Positions 1-7,560 of a stretch of DNA of 13,659 nucleotides are shown here, piece by piece; position 1 is the first letter of the stretch, and each line of letters begins with the position of its first letter. The stretch covers positions 1 to 13,659 of the forward strand of contig JBGOUV010000173.1 of NCBI GenBank assembly GCA_041477815.1, read 5' to 3'. The translations under genes and the position numbers were made by a program. This DNA is from JBGOUV01 sp041477815 (GTDB lineage Bacteria > Acidobacteriota > Terriglobia > Bryobacterales > JACQDG01). Under the pieces are notes generated by a model. The model saw only the letters and a list, made by a program, of their open reading frames with translations. It had not been told where the DNA came from and did not search any database.

Positions 1-711
1 CCGTCGGTGACGGTGACCTTACCGGGTCCGCCGGGCGGTGGCCCGACGAACCCCCCGGTGGGGCCGGCCCAGCAGCCGGATATCATTGTGGGCTCGACTG
101 GAAGTTTCCCAGTGCCCATCTTGGGTCAGATCAATCTGACGTTTGCGCCCGACGCAGTGAATCCCAGTGATGATCCGGCAGTGCAGTTCTCCACCGGCGG
201 AAGAAGGGTGAATTTCACGATCCCCGCTAACGGCACGCAGGCAGATTTCGGTGTTCCGGCAGTCGCTGTGCAGACAGGTACGGTCGCAGGGACGATCACC
301 CTATCGGTCGGGTTGCAGGCTGGTGGGAAGGATATCACGCCGTCGCCTCCGCCCACCCGGATAATCCGGATCGAGCGGTCGGCGCCGGTGATTACCGGCA
401 TGCGGGTGAACCGAATCATTTCCGGCTTTGAGGTGTTGCTCAGCGGTTACTCCACACCACGGCAGATCACGCAAGCGACCTTCCGGTTGACGCCGGCGGC
501 CGGCAGCAACCTGCAAACCACGGAGTTGACACTCGATGTGAGCGGGCTGTTCACCAGGTGGTACCAGGACCCTGCTTCTTCGCAGTTTGGTGGTCTGTTC
601 ACGTTTGCGCAACCGTTTACGATCCAGGGGGATTTGAACGCGATCAGTTCGGTATCAGTGACTTTGACGAACGAACAGGGGACCTCGCAGCCGGTCCGAG
701 CGAGCTTCTGA
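1..711 (+). CDS. C-terminal part of a secreted beta-sandwich protein (5' end outside the window)
   Basis: The frame is open from the first base, so the gene starts upstream; 236 residues and a TGA stop are visible. A Pro/Gly-rich linker (about residues 4-22) is followed by two stretches rich in Val, Thr, Ser and Gly with alternating hydrophobics and no cysteines, typical of extracellular Ig-like folds. The first (about 27-125) contains the phrase NLTFAPDAVNPSDDPAVQFS; the second (about 128-236) contains GFEVLLSGYSTPRQITQATF and ends in SVSVTLTNEQGTSQPVRASF. From memory, this paired module recurs at the C-termini of large secreted proteins in Solibacter-type acidobacteria, but I know of no established function. 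There is no C-terminal sorting signal or anchor. It is followed by about 200 bases without a convincing gene. The function is unknown; export and a binding or scaffold role are inferred. Confidence 0.75.
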   Translation, partial: PSVTVTLPGPPGGGPTNPPVGPAQQPDIIVGSTGSFPVPILGQINLTFAPDAVNPSDDPAVQFSTGGRRVNFTIPANGTQADFGVPAVAVQTGTVAGTITLSVGLQAGGKDITPSPPPTRIIRIERSAPVITGMRVNRIISGFEVLLSGYSTPRQITQATFRLTPAAGSNLQTTELTLDVSGLFTRWYQDPASSQFGGLFTFAQPFTIQGDLNAISSVSVTLTNEQGTSQPVRASF

Positions 712-907
712 TGATCCAGGTATGTTCGGGTGCTGAGCGCAAAGTTAAAGGCACAGAGCAGACAGAGGGATGGAACTGGGAACCGGTCAACCAATCGACT
801 TAACCGATGACAGGGAGAGGAAAGACAGCGCGATCCAGTCATATGCACTTAGTCATGTAAGTGTTTGGAGCGCGAACGGGAATTTACGGGAAGGATTCCA
901 CGGTATC

Positions 908-913
908 GGGAGG
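908..913 (+). promoter_or_regulatory. Shine-Dalgarno sequence deciding the start of the Tlde1-like gene
   Basis: GGGAGG lies 8 bases before ATG 922. The same frame is open further upstream to a TTG at 865, but family homology begins at about the second residue after 922 (WMYEQCTG corresponds to the usual N-terminal WxYEQxTG). Site and homology together favour 922. Confidence 0.6.
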
Positions 914-921
914 CTCGAGCA

Positions 922-1371
922 ATGTGGATGTATGAGCAATGTACAGGTATTATGTCGCGACACGGAAGAATCCTTGAATGCGACTTCTTCCTCAGGACCC
1001 GGAACCCGAGAATGAGCCCGTGGGAGTGTGTCCCAGATTCTGATGGACTTCCGGGAAGAATCCTGGGGCAGGGCTACTCGGGCGCCATCCCCTACCAGAA
1101 TCAATCGATGGCGGAAAGTTTCCGAAATTTAGGACCCATTCCGCGGGGCTTGTATCGGATCAGTCGCCCCTACAATGGTCCGACCCCTTTTACAATGGAG
1201 CTCGAACCGGTCTGGCATGATGCGCACGAACGAATGGACCTTCTGATTCATGGAGACTACAAGGATAAGGATCCCCGCAAAGGCAACGCGTCGAGGGGAT
1301 GCATTATCTTGAGCCCGGGAGCCCGACATGAAATCGCGAATAGTGGGGACGATTGGCTGTCGGTGTACTGA
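922..1371 (+). CDS. Tlde1/DUF2778-like L,D-transpeptidase-fold protein with a 30-residue insertion
   Basis: This 149-residue protein carries the hallmarks of the DUF2778 (Tlde1) family: an N-terminal WMYEQCTG, GQGYSG (49-54), LGPIPRGLYRI (70-80) and a catalytic-type segment LIHGD ... ASRGCIIL with His110 and Cys127. In characterised members (type VI secretion effectors) the His and the Cys of the S-x-G-C motif act on peptidoglycan stem peptides in the periplasm. There is no signal peptide, as expected for a family delivered by secretion machinery or puncture. No VgrG, PAAR, Hcp or obvious immunity gene is next to it, so it is an orphan here. Residues 19-48 form an insertion absent from the family pattern as I remember it. 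A sampled 60-base line (1201-1260) is about 53% GC against about 70% in a line of the following transporter (1981-2040), which suggests acquisition. The family call is good; the role in this organism is inferred. Confidence 0.8.
   Translation: MWMYEQCTGIMSRHGRILECDFFLRTRNPRMSPWECVPDSDGLPGRILGQGYSGAIPYQNQSMAESFRNLGPIPRGLYRISRPYNGPTPFTMELEPVWHDAHERMDLLIHGDYKDKDPRKGNASRGCIILSPGARHEIANSGDDWLSVY
964..1064 (+). repeat. 11-bp direct repeat bounding a 90-bp in-frame insertion
   Basis: GGAAGAATCCT occurs at 964-974 and again at 1054-1064, exactly 90 bases apart, so both copies encode Gly-Arg-Ile-Leu in frame. Removing one unit gives the reading TGIMSRHGRILGQGYSG, which fits the DUF2778 N-terminal pattern much better than the actual sequence. 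An inverted copy of the first seven bases (TTCTTCC, 985-991) lies inside the insert. This could be a short inserted element or a slippage product. Confidence 0.7.
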
Positions 1372-1589
1372 ATATGTGATATCGTAGCGGGGAGTGCGTG
1401 GGCCATTCAAAGTGTTGCATTGGTAGCTAACCTAGCCCCCGAAATGCACCAGGCTCCCACGGAAGACCTTGACAAGTGCCAGGAGTCCGCGCAGCGGCCT
1501 GCGGTTCGCATCGGGGACATTGTGGGCTCCGACGGCAACAAGTGGAACAGAAGACATGCACGAACGTCCTTCGCCACTGTAAGGACCCC

Positions 1590-2831
1590 ATGACCAAGAA
1601 CCGCTGGGTGCAGCTCGTCGGCTCGCTGATCGCGATGATCATGATCGCGAACCTCCAATACGCCTGGACCCTGTTTGTCCGGCCGCTCCAGCAGGCCACC
1701 GGGTGGAAGCTTTCGGAGGTCCAGTTGGGCTTCACCCTCTATATCCTGTTTCAGACCTGGGTCATGCCCCTGGAAGGATGGCTCATCGATCGCATCGGAC
1801 CGCGCCTGTTCATTACGATCGCGGGCGTGCTGTGCGGCATCGGCTGGACGGCCCTGGCCTATGTCCATACGCTGATGGGTCTGTACTTCTTCTATTCCCT
1901 GGCCGGAGTCGGTGCGGCTTTTGTTTACAGCGGCTCGATTGCTTCGGCGCTCAAGTGGTTTCCGGACCGGCGCGGGCTGACCGCGGGCATCATCGCCGGC
2001 GGCTACGGCTGCGGTGCCGCGCTGTTCATTCCGATCATCGCCTATATCATCCGCCATGACGATTACCGGACGGCGTTTCGATACACGGGAATTTTCCAAG
2101 GTCTGGTGATCCTGGCGGTGGCCCAAATCCTTCGCCACCCCGGACCGGAGTTCCGCAAGGGGCAGACCGCGGCGGTGGCTCCCAGGCTCCAGGCCCGGCG
2201 CAACACGGAGGTCTTCAACACCGGCGAAATGTTGCGCACGCCGCACTTCTACGTCCTCTACGTCATGTTCGTCCTGATGGCCACCGGCGGACTGTTGGTC
2301 ACGGCGCAGGCCGCTCCGGTGGCCCGGGAGTGGGGGATCAGCGCCGCCGCCCTCACCGCCGCCCTGACCCTCAACCCTCTCGCCAACGGCGCCAGCCGCA
2401 TCTTCTGGGGCTGGGTCTCCGACCGCCTGGGCCGGGAAACAACGATGTCGATTGCCTTCCTGCTCCAGGCCGTCTGCCTGCTCAGCATCATGGTCTTCGG
2501 CCGCTTCTCGGGCGCCATGTTTACCGTGACCCTGGTACTGACTTTCTTCACTTGGGGCGAGGTCTTCTCCCTGTTTCCCCCCGTCACCGCCGATTACTTC
2601 GGCGCCGGCCACGCCGCCTCCAACTACAGCTTCCTATATACCGCCAAGGGTGTGGCCTCCATCATCGCCGGATACCTCAGCGCCCAGTTGTTTGAGCGCT
2701 TCGGAAGCTGGTCGGCGGCCTTCTACGGCAGCGCCGTCCTGGCCCTGCTCTCCGGGATCCTGGCGCTGCGGCTCCGGACGGCGGTGCTGCCTAAGAAGCG
2801 GGTCGCCGCGGTGCCCGCTGCGACCGACTGA
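1590..2831 (+). CDS. Oxalate/formate-type antiporter, major facilitator superfamily
   Basis: This 413-residue protein has about twelve hydrophobic segments, the length and pattern of an MFS carrier. It resembles the OxlT group, inner-membrane exchangers of oxalate and formate or related carboxylates. The MFS loop motif appears as DRIGPR (67-72) in the first half and DRLGRE (278-283) in the second. Two buried positive charges, Arg270 (NGASRIFWGWVSD) and Lys353 (LYTAKGVAS), fall at the places of Arg272 and Lys355 that bind oxalate in OxlT; Trp322 is also in register with OxlT Trp324. The start at 1590 follows AAGGA at 1581-1585 and places the first membrane segment near residue 10; the open frame continues upstream to 1476 but that part is charged and Cys-rich and looks non-coding. 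No oxalyl-CoA decarboxylase or formyl-CoA transferase is nearby, so the substrate is inferred from residues alone. Confidence 0.88.
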   Translation: MTKNRWVQLVGSLIAMIMIANLQYAWTLFVRPLQQATGWKLSEVQLGFTLYILFQTWVMPLEGWLIDRIGPRLFITIAGVLCGIGWTALAYVHTLMGLYFFYSLAGVGAAFVYSGSIASALKWFPDRRGLTAGIIAGGYGCGAALFIPIIAYIIRHDDYRTAFRYTGIFQGLVILAVAQILRHPGPEFRKGQTAAVAPRLQARRNTEVFNTGEMLRTPHFYVLYVMFVLMATGGLLVTAQAAPVAREWGISAAALTAALTLNPLANGASRIFWGWVSDRLGRETTMSIAFLLQAVCLLSIMVFGRFSGAMFTVTLVLTFFTWGEVFSLFPPVTADYFGAGHAASNYSFLYTAKGVASIIAGYLSAQLFERFGSWSAAFYGSAVLALLSGILALRLRTAVLPKKRVAAVPAATD

Positions 2832-2837
2832 GTTCTG

Positions 2838-3009
2838 GAAAATGCCTTTTGCACAATACGTTACTTCCTATACCTCATGTTTATCTTGATGGCCATTGGC
2901 GGGCTGCTGGTTTACCGCCCAGGCCAGCCCGGTGGCTCGAGAGTGGAATATTATTCTTACCGCCGTGACCGCCGCTTTGGCCCTCAAGACACCATTTGAG
3001 GGACTTTGA
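2838..3009 (+). pseudogene. Frameshifted remnant of a second oxalate/formate-type antiporter
   Basis: Just after the intact antiporter, the DNA from about 2838 to 3009 repeats the part of that gene coding for residues about 213-262. In one frame (from 2859) it reads RYFLYLMFILMAIGGLLV, matching HFYVLYVMFVLMATGGLLV of the intact protein. After one extra T it continues in the next frame as TAQASPVAREW ... TAVTAALAL, matching TAQAAPVAREW ... AAALTAALTL, and stops at TGA 3009. Both flanks of the homology are missing. Substitutions are mostly at third codon positions, so the parent was a functional diverged paralogue, not a recent copy. The remaining bases up to the next gene (3010-3207) hold no gene that I can see, only a short hairpin near their end. 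Confidence 0.8.
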
Positions 3010-3166
3010 GTGAATTGGTGAACGCCTCCCGATTCCTACACGTGCACAGCTTCGCGCAAGGCGTGCCCTGCCGCGCGGCGGCGCCCCTGCCGACCTCGGA
3101 TCACCTGCGATCAGTCGCCCAGTGTTGGGGAATCGCCGAACCGTCGTGGCGTCCCAGTCAACCGGA

Positions 3167-3183
3167 CGGAAACGCCCTTTCCG
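3167..3183 (-). terminator. Small hairpin downstream of the BACON-repeat gene, possible weak terminator
   Basis: CGGAAA (3167-3172) and TTTCCG (3178-3183) form a perfect 6-bp stem with a 5-base loop, 25 bases beyond the stop codon of the - strand gene ending at 3208. No T-run follows on the - strand, so an intrinsic terminator is doubtful. Confidence 0.25.
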
Positions 3184-3207
3184 GAAACTGACCCCCTCCC
3201 CCACTTC

Positions 3208-6090
3208 CTACCCCACCGGGACCACCACCCCTTCCCCGGCGCTGATTCCATCTACAGTAACTTCTACCGCCGCGTCGCCCGGCGCGGCTCCCACCGGCAC
3301 AGTCACGTTGATTTGGTAGAGGCCCACAAATCCGGGAGCCAGACCGGCAAACGGAACGGCAGCGGGCCTGCCGCCGATTCTCACCTCAACTTCCCCGGAG
3401 ACCGCGGCCAGCGTCCCCGCCGGCTCGCCGGTTCGGGAGGCAGGCTGGACTGCACCCAGCCCGGTGGCAAACAGCAGGATCGTTTCACCCGACCGCGCCG
3501 GCCGGGCCGGAGTCACTAAGGCGAAATCGGCATGCAAGGCCGCAGCGCTGCCGGTCCCTTGCTGGTTGGACGTGAAAATGCCCGGCACGCCGGGCGCGAT
3601 GCTGATCCCCTCGGGGTTGCTCAGGACGCCATTGTTGGAAACGACCACGTCGGCACGGTTTAGCGCCGCCAGTTCCACCGGGGCCTGGAAGTTGATTTGA
3701 TCGAAGTCCTGCCCCGCCGCCACCGAGACGAGCGGCGCCTCCAGGCCCGCCACCAGCACCTTCACGCCTCCGAGCTGTCTCGGCAGCGGCAAGGCGGAGG
3801 CCGCCAGGGTCGAGGCCGTGAGGTTCCTTCCGAAGAGGCTGAGAATCGATCCAGGCGCCAGGGGCGTCGCGCCGGGAGCGAAGTTAGCGCTACTGACAAT
3901 ACCTTCCTGGAAGATCAGCGGCGCGGGCTGGGCGGCGCCCTCCACGTCGCCGCCGGTGGCAAAGTCCACCGGCGTCCCGCCGTCGGTCGCCGCCGCAGCG
4001 GTTAGCGATACCGGGCCTCCCCGCAGGCTTCGGAACACTCCGGTGTAGGTTCCGTCGCCGCTCGGTTCCAGCGTAAACGGCGGTTCGTCGCCACTGGAAG
4101 TAACCGTCACTTCGGCCCCGTCCACCGGATTGCCGCTCGCATCGATCAGCATCACGCGTACCGCTTCCGGCGAATTGGCGGTGGCGCTGAAGTCCGCCGG
4201 CGGGTCCAGGAACAAACCGAACAACCCGGTTTCGGCCGCTGCTACGGCTGCGCCGCGCGGGGCCATGACCGTCAGCACGACCTGCAGGGTGGCCGGAATC
4301 GCGCCTGGGCTTCCGGTGGCCTGAAAGACCGCCTCGCCGGTGTACCGGCCCGCCGCCAGGCCGGTGATGTTCACGTTTACGGTCAGGCTTTGGGGCGCCG
4401 TTCCCGTGGCCGGACTCACCGCCAACCAGGGGCCCCCACTGGCGGTGGACAGGGTGGCTTGGTACGGGATGCTGGCGGCGCCGCGCGCTTCCAACGACAC
4501 TTGCGCCGCCGCCGGATTGGCGCCGCCTCTCGTCGCCTGGAAGGCGACCGCGGCGGGCCGAGCGATCAGGTGTGGCGTGGCTCCTGGGGGCGTGACTCTG
4601 AAAGTCACCAGGATCAAGCGCTGCTCGGTCACCGAGCCCGCTATGTTCACGGTAATCAGGCCGGTATATATGCCCGGCGTCAGGCTTCCGGCGGTCGCGG
4701 TGACCAGAATTGTCCCCGGGATGGTGTTGGACGGAGACGTAATGTTCATCCACGCCCCGCCCTGGGCGGTACTGGCGATAGAGGCGAAGGTCAAGCCGCT
4801 CACCCGGGAATTCAGCCGTACGGTCACCGAGGCTGGGGAGACGGTTCCCCCCGTGCTCGAAAATTCAATGACCGGCGGCGTTATTTGCACCGCCGAAGAG
4901 CCGGTAGTGCCTGACACTCCGCTCGTCGGTGTCGCCGCGGGCGGGCCGAGGATCCGCAGAAATACCCGGGCCGTTTCGGTAGCGCCACCGCCCGTGACTT
5001 TTACACTGCACTCGTAACTGCCCCGCGCCAGCGATCCCGGAGTGACGGCAAGTTGAGTCGTCGCCCAAACCGTGCCACCCGTCGGCGGGCTGGCCGGGGT
5101 CGCGCCACTGGCCGGCGTGACCGACAGCCAGTTGCAGCCGGCGGGGACCACCGCCGCAGTCCAGTTCACCGGTGTGCTGCGCGTCGTCCGGATCCGCAAC
5201 GTCTTCGGAGCCGGCGGAGGCGCTCCCGGCAGGACGATGAAGTTGAACGCGGCCGGAGAAATTACCAGCGCTCTGGCTTCCTGGCCGGAAGTGCTTCCCT
5301 GGCTGGTGACTTCGAGCGTGACCGGGACCGGCACGCTGGAGCTTCCGCTGCCCACCGTGATGATCCCGGCGTATTGTCCCACCGCTAATCCGGATCCGTT
5401 TGCCGCAACCTGGAGGTGGCCATTTCCGGTTCCGGAGGTGTTGGCGATCTGAAGCCAGGAGCCCCCTGGCGGGGTGGTAATAGTCCGGCTCGCCGTCCAG
5501 GGGAAGGAAGCGCCGCCGCCGGGGCTGGACACGTGCAAATTATTGGTGGGAGGGTTGGCGCCGCCTGTTGTCATGCGAAACGTCAAGGCACTCGGACGGA
5601 CCATGAACCCCGGCCCGGCGCCCGGTCCGCCCGACCCGCTGGGTCCGCCCGGTCCGCCCGGTCCGCCCGGAACGCCGATGATGCGCAGGAAAGCAGCTAT
5701 CGTTTGAGCCGTCGCCCCTGACCCGGAAGGGGTCACCGTCACCCTGGCTTCGTAAAGACCCGCTGCGAGGCTGCCGGGCGTGGCGGTAAGGGTCAGCGCG
5801 CCACCGCTCAGCGGGCTCACGCCCAGCCAATTGCCGCCAGAGATGCTGGTCACTGCCGTGGCCACCGACAGGGGGGAAGCACTAGGCGGTCCCATCTGGC
5901 GCACCTGCACCGTTTGGGTCAGCGAGGTTTCGTTGCCTGCCTTGGTGAAGTACACGGTGTCCGGCGTGAGGTGGATTCCGCTGACGGGTCCGCGTCCTGG
6001 AGGCGGACCCTGCGCCGGCAGGACGCCGCCCAAAATCCAGAGAATCATCATTGGAAGAAATGTCACAAATGAAATTGGTTTCCCGGTCAT
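3208..6090 (-). CDS. Secreted protein with five BACON-like repeats, an Ig-like domain and a C-terminal TIGR03437 domain
   Basis: This is a 960-residue protein. The start at 6090 follows GAGAGG (6097-6102) with a 6-base gap and gives a signal peptide of about 27 residues ending LPAQG; longer starts lack this. Five repeats of about 100 residues lie at roughly 37-140, 163-264, 275-382, 400-500 and 507-610. Each has a W-centred phrase (NWLGVSPLSG, SWLQIANTSG, NWLSVTPASG, AWMNITSPSN, PWLAVSPATG) and ends near an AxGxYxGxIxV-type strand, as in BACON domains, which are thought to bind carbohydrate or mucin. A Gly-Gly-Pro linker occupies 139-161. An Ig-like domain (about 625-710) precedes TIGR03437 (about 722-958, with PGSILSLFGRNL, QINFQAP and LLFATGLG), a domain of unknown role found in acidobacterial exported proteins. 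The product is presumably surface-located or released; the ligand is unknown. The gene stands alone on the - strand, 215 bases from its upstream neighbour. Confidence 0.88.
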   Translation of the reverse strand: MTGKPISFVTFLPMMILWILGGVLPAQGPPPGRGPVSGIHLTPDTVYFTKAGNETSLTQTVQVRQMGPPSASPLSVATAVTSISGGNWLGVSPLSGGALTLTATPGSLAAGLYEARVTVTPSGSGATAQTIAAFLRIIGVPGGPGGPGGPSGSGGPGAGPGFMVRPSALTFRMTTGGANPPTNNLHVSSPGGGASFPWTASRTITTPPGGSWLQIANTSGTGNGHLQVAANGSGLAVGQYAGIITVGSGSSSVPVPVTLEVTSQGSTSGQEARALVISPAAFNFIVLPGAPPPAPKTLRIRTTRSTPVNWTAAVVPAGCNWLSVTPASGATPASPPTGGTVWATTQLAVTPGSLARGSYECSVKVTGGGATETARVFLRILGPPAATPTSGVSGTTGSSAVQITPPVIEFSSTGGTVSPASVTVRLNSRVSGLTFASIASTAQGGAWMNITSPSNTIPGTILVTATAGSLTPGIYTGLITVNIAGSVTEQRLILVTFRVTPPGATPHLIARPAAVAFQATRGGANPAAAQVSLEARGAASIPYQATLSTASGGPWLAVSPATGTAPQSLTVNVNITGLAAGRYTGEAVFQATGSPGAIPATLQVVLTVMAPRGAAVAAAETGLFGLFLDPPADFSATANSPEAVRVMLIDASGNPVDGAEVTVTSSGDEPPFTLEPSGDGTYTGVFRSLRGGPVSLTAAAATDGGTPVDFATGGDVEGAAQPAPLIFQEGIVSSANFAPGATPLAPGSILSLFGRNLTASTLAASALPLPRQLGGVKVLVAGLEAPLVSVAAGQDFDQINFQAPVELAALNRADVVVSNNGVLSNPEGISIAPGVPGIFTSNQQGTGSAAALHADFALVTPARPARSGETILLFATGLGAVQPASRTGEPAGTLAAVSGEVEVRIGGRPAAVPFAGLAPGFVGLYQINVTVPVGAAPGDAAVEVTVDGISAGEGVVVPVG
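5624..5668 (-). repeat. 9-bp tandem repeat encoding a Gly-Gly-Pro linker
   Basis: On the + strand GGTCCGCCC occurs at 5624-5632 and three times in perfect tandem at 5642-5668, with a degenerate unit between. On the coding strand each unit gives Gly-Gly-Pro, forming the collagen-like linker between the first and second BACON-like repeats. Copy number could vary by slippage without breaking the frame. Confidence 0.85.
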
Positions 6091-6305
6091 CACGAACCTC
6101 TCAGGTTGGTGAGCAACTCCCCGGCCACTTCGGGGTCCGAGTGGAGTCTCCGCATAACCGATAGAATCTAAACAGTTTTGTCTTTCCGGCAGCTTCCGTT
6201 TGGGCTCCGCGCCAATCCCGTGACCGGACAAATATGCACGCGACGATCCCTTTTTTCCACAGTGCGAAATCGGCTGGTGTGGGGTGTCAGGGTAGCCCAG
6301 CCAAA

Positions 6306-7466
6306 CTAAGCGCGGGCGGCAAAGGCAATGGTCGCCGGGCTGGCCGTGGGGACCACCTGCCCGGTCGGCGTCAGTCGTCCGGTCGCCGGATCCACGCGAA
6401 AGGTCACGATCGTGTCGCCCTGCTCATTAGCGGCATATAGGAATCGCTGAGAGGGATCGAGGCTGATGAAGCGCGGTCCCCGGCCTTGTGTAGGCGTCCA
6501 GCCGATGGCGGTCAACAGCCCCGTCTGCGGGTCCGTCGCATAAACAACGATGCTGTCATGACCGCGGTTGGAGCCATAGACGAAGCGTCCATTGGCGGAG
6601 ACGAGTATCTCGGCGCCCGTGTTGTTGCCGGTAAAATCGGGCGGCGTGGAGGGCAGGATCTGCACCGGCCGCAGGGCGCCGGCCGCAGCGTCCCACTGAT
6701 AGGTTGTGGTAGTGCTGCCGATCTCGTTGATGACCCAAGCGACGGGAAGCGTCGGATGAAAGGCGGCGTGCCGCGGCGCGTAGCCCGGCCGCGTTCGGAC
6801 GGAGCCCTGCGCGGTCGGGCTCAGCCTGCCGGTGGCCCGGTCGAAGCGGAATACGAAAATGCGGTCCAGGCCCTTGTCCGGCACCGCCACAAACCGGCCC
6901 GACGGGTCGAACACCACGTCATGCGGGTGGGAGCTGGTCTGCTCCACCCGGTGCGGGCCGGGCTCCCCAGGCAGATCCATAACCTGGATATGGTCCGCCA
7001 GCGACCCATCGGGCTTCACCGGCAGCACGGCCACCGACCCCGACGCGTAATTCGCCACCACCAGAAATCTCCCGCTGGGGTCGAGGGCGTGATGCGCGCC
7101 GTTGCCGCCGCCCGTCGCCGCCTGATTCAGCAGCGCCAGGCGCCCGGTGTCGCCATCCACCGTGAAGGACGTGGCGTACTTCTCATCCCCATGTGCCGCA
7201 TAAAGGAACCGCTGGTCTCGGCTCAGGATGAGGAAGGAGGGATTCACCAGGTTCCCCAGGTGCTGGAGGTGGCTCCACGCCCCCGTCGCCGGGTCCATGC
7301 GGTAGACGTGGATGCCGTCACCCCGCGCGCGCCGCTGCTCCGTGGTAAAGCACCCGACATAGGCGTAAGACACGGCCGGCGGCCTCCGTTGGGCTCGCGC
7401 GGGCAAGACCAGCAGCGGGCCGGCGAGCCTGGCGGCGCTTCTCAGAAAGGTACGGCGGCTCTCCAT
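6306..7466 (-). CDS. Tat-exported lactonase-type seven-bladed beta-propeller (6-phosphogluconolactonase-like)
   Basis: This 386-residue protein starts at ATG 7466 after GGGGAGG (7477-7483). The N-terminus MESRRTFLRSAARLAGPLLV has the twin-arginine motif (S-R-R-T-F-L, residues 3-8) and a hydrophobic stretch ending ARAQ, so a folded export to the periplasm is likely. The mature part has the repeated blade signature of the lactonase family (Pgl/YbhE, COG2706): YVGCFT near the start, several DPxxGRF/L phrases such as LDPSGRFLVVANY, FDPSGRFVAVPDKGLDRI and LDPSQRFLYAANEQGDTI, and HPHDV and PRHAAFHP histidine segments. Cytoplasmic Pgl hydrolyses 6-phosphogluconolactone; an exported paralogue more likely acts on another sugar lactone or only binds. 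It lies 94 bases downstream of the AhpD-like gene on the same strand. The fold call is firm, the substrate is not. Confidence 0.9.
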   Translation of the reverse strand: MESRRTFLRSAARLAGPLLVLPARAQRRPPAVSYAYVGCFTTEQRRARGDGIHVYRMDPATGAWSHLQHLGNLVNPSFLILSRDQRFLYAAHGDEKYATSFTVDGDTGRLALLNQAATGGGNGAHHALDPSGRFLVVANYASGSVAVLPVKPDGSLADHIQVMDLPGEPGPHRVEQTSSHPHDVVFDPSGRFVAVPDKGLDRIFVFRFDRATGRLSPTAQGSVRTRPGYAPRHAAFHPTLPVAWVINEIGSTTTTYQWDAAAGALRPVQILPSTPPDFTGNNTGAEILVSANGRFVYGSNRGHDSIVVYATDPQTGLLTAIGWTPTQGRGPRFISLDPSQRFLYAANEQGDTIVTFRVDPATGRLTPTGQVVPTASPATIAFAARA

Positions 7467-7560
7467 TTTATCTTTTCCTCCCCTGACTCGGTCAGGCGAG
7501 GGCATCATCTCATGTTCCGCGCGCCCCTGTCGACTAGGTTAGAAAGGCTATTTTTTCGAA

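Noticed and set aside
712..921. A small gene or dispersed repeat in the gap before the Tlde1-like gene
   Set aside because: Short open frames have no ribosome site or family pattern; the purine-rich GGCACAGAGCAGACAGAGGG stretch has no second copy in the window.
1469..1474. TTGACA upstream of the MFS gene as a -35 box
   Set aside because: No acceptable -10 sequence lies 15-19 bases downstream.
1372..1589. Immunity gene for the Tlde1-like protein
   Set aside because: No open frame of useful length with a signal peptide exists in this gap on the + strand.
1407..2612. Long open frame on the - strand opposite the MFS antiporter
   Set aside because: Its product is an unbroken run of charged residues, Gly and His with no fold-like pattern, typical of the antisense of a high-GC membrane-protein gene.
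6272..6302. Inverted repeat GGCTGG ... CCAGCC just after the beta-propeller stop codon
   Set aside because: The stem has only 6 bp with a 19-base loop and no T-run, so a terminator call is not supported.
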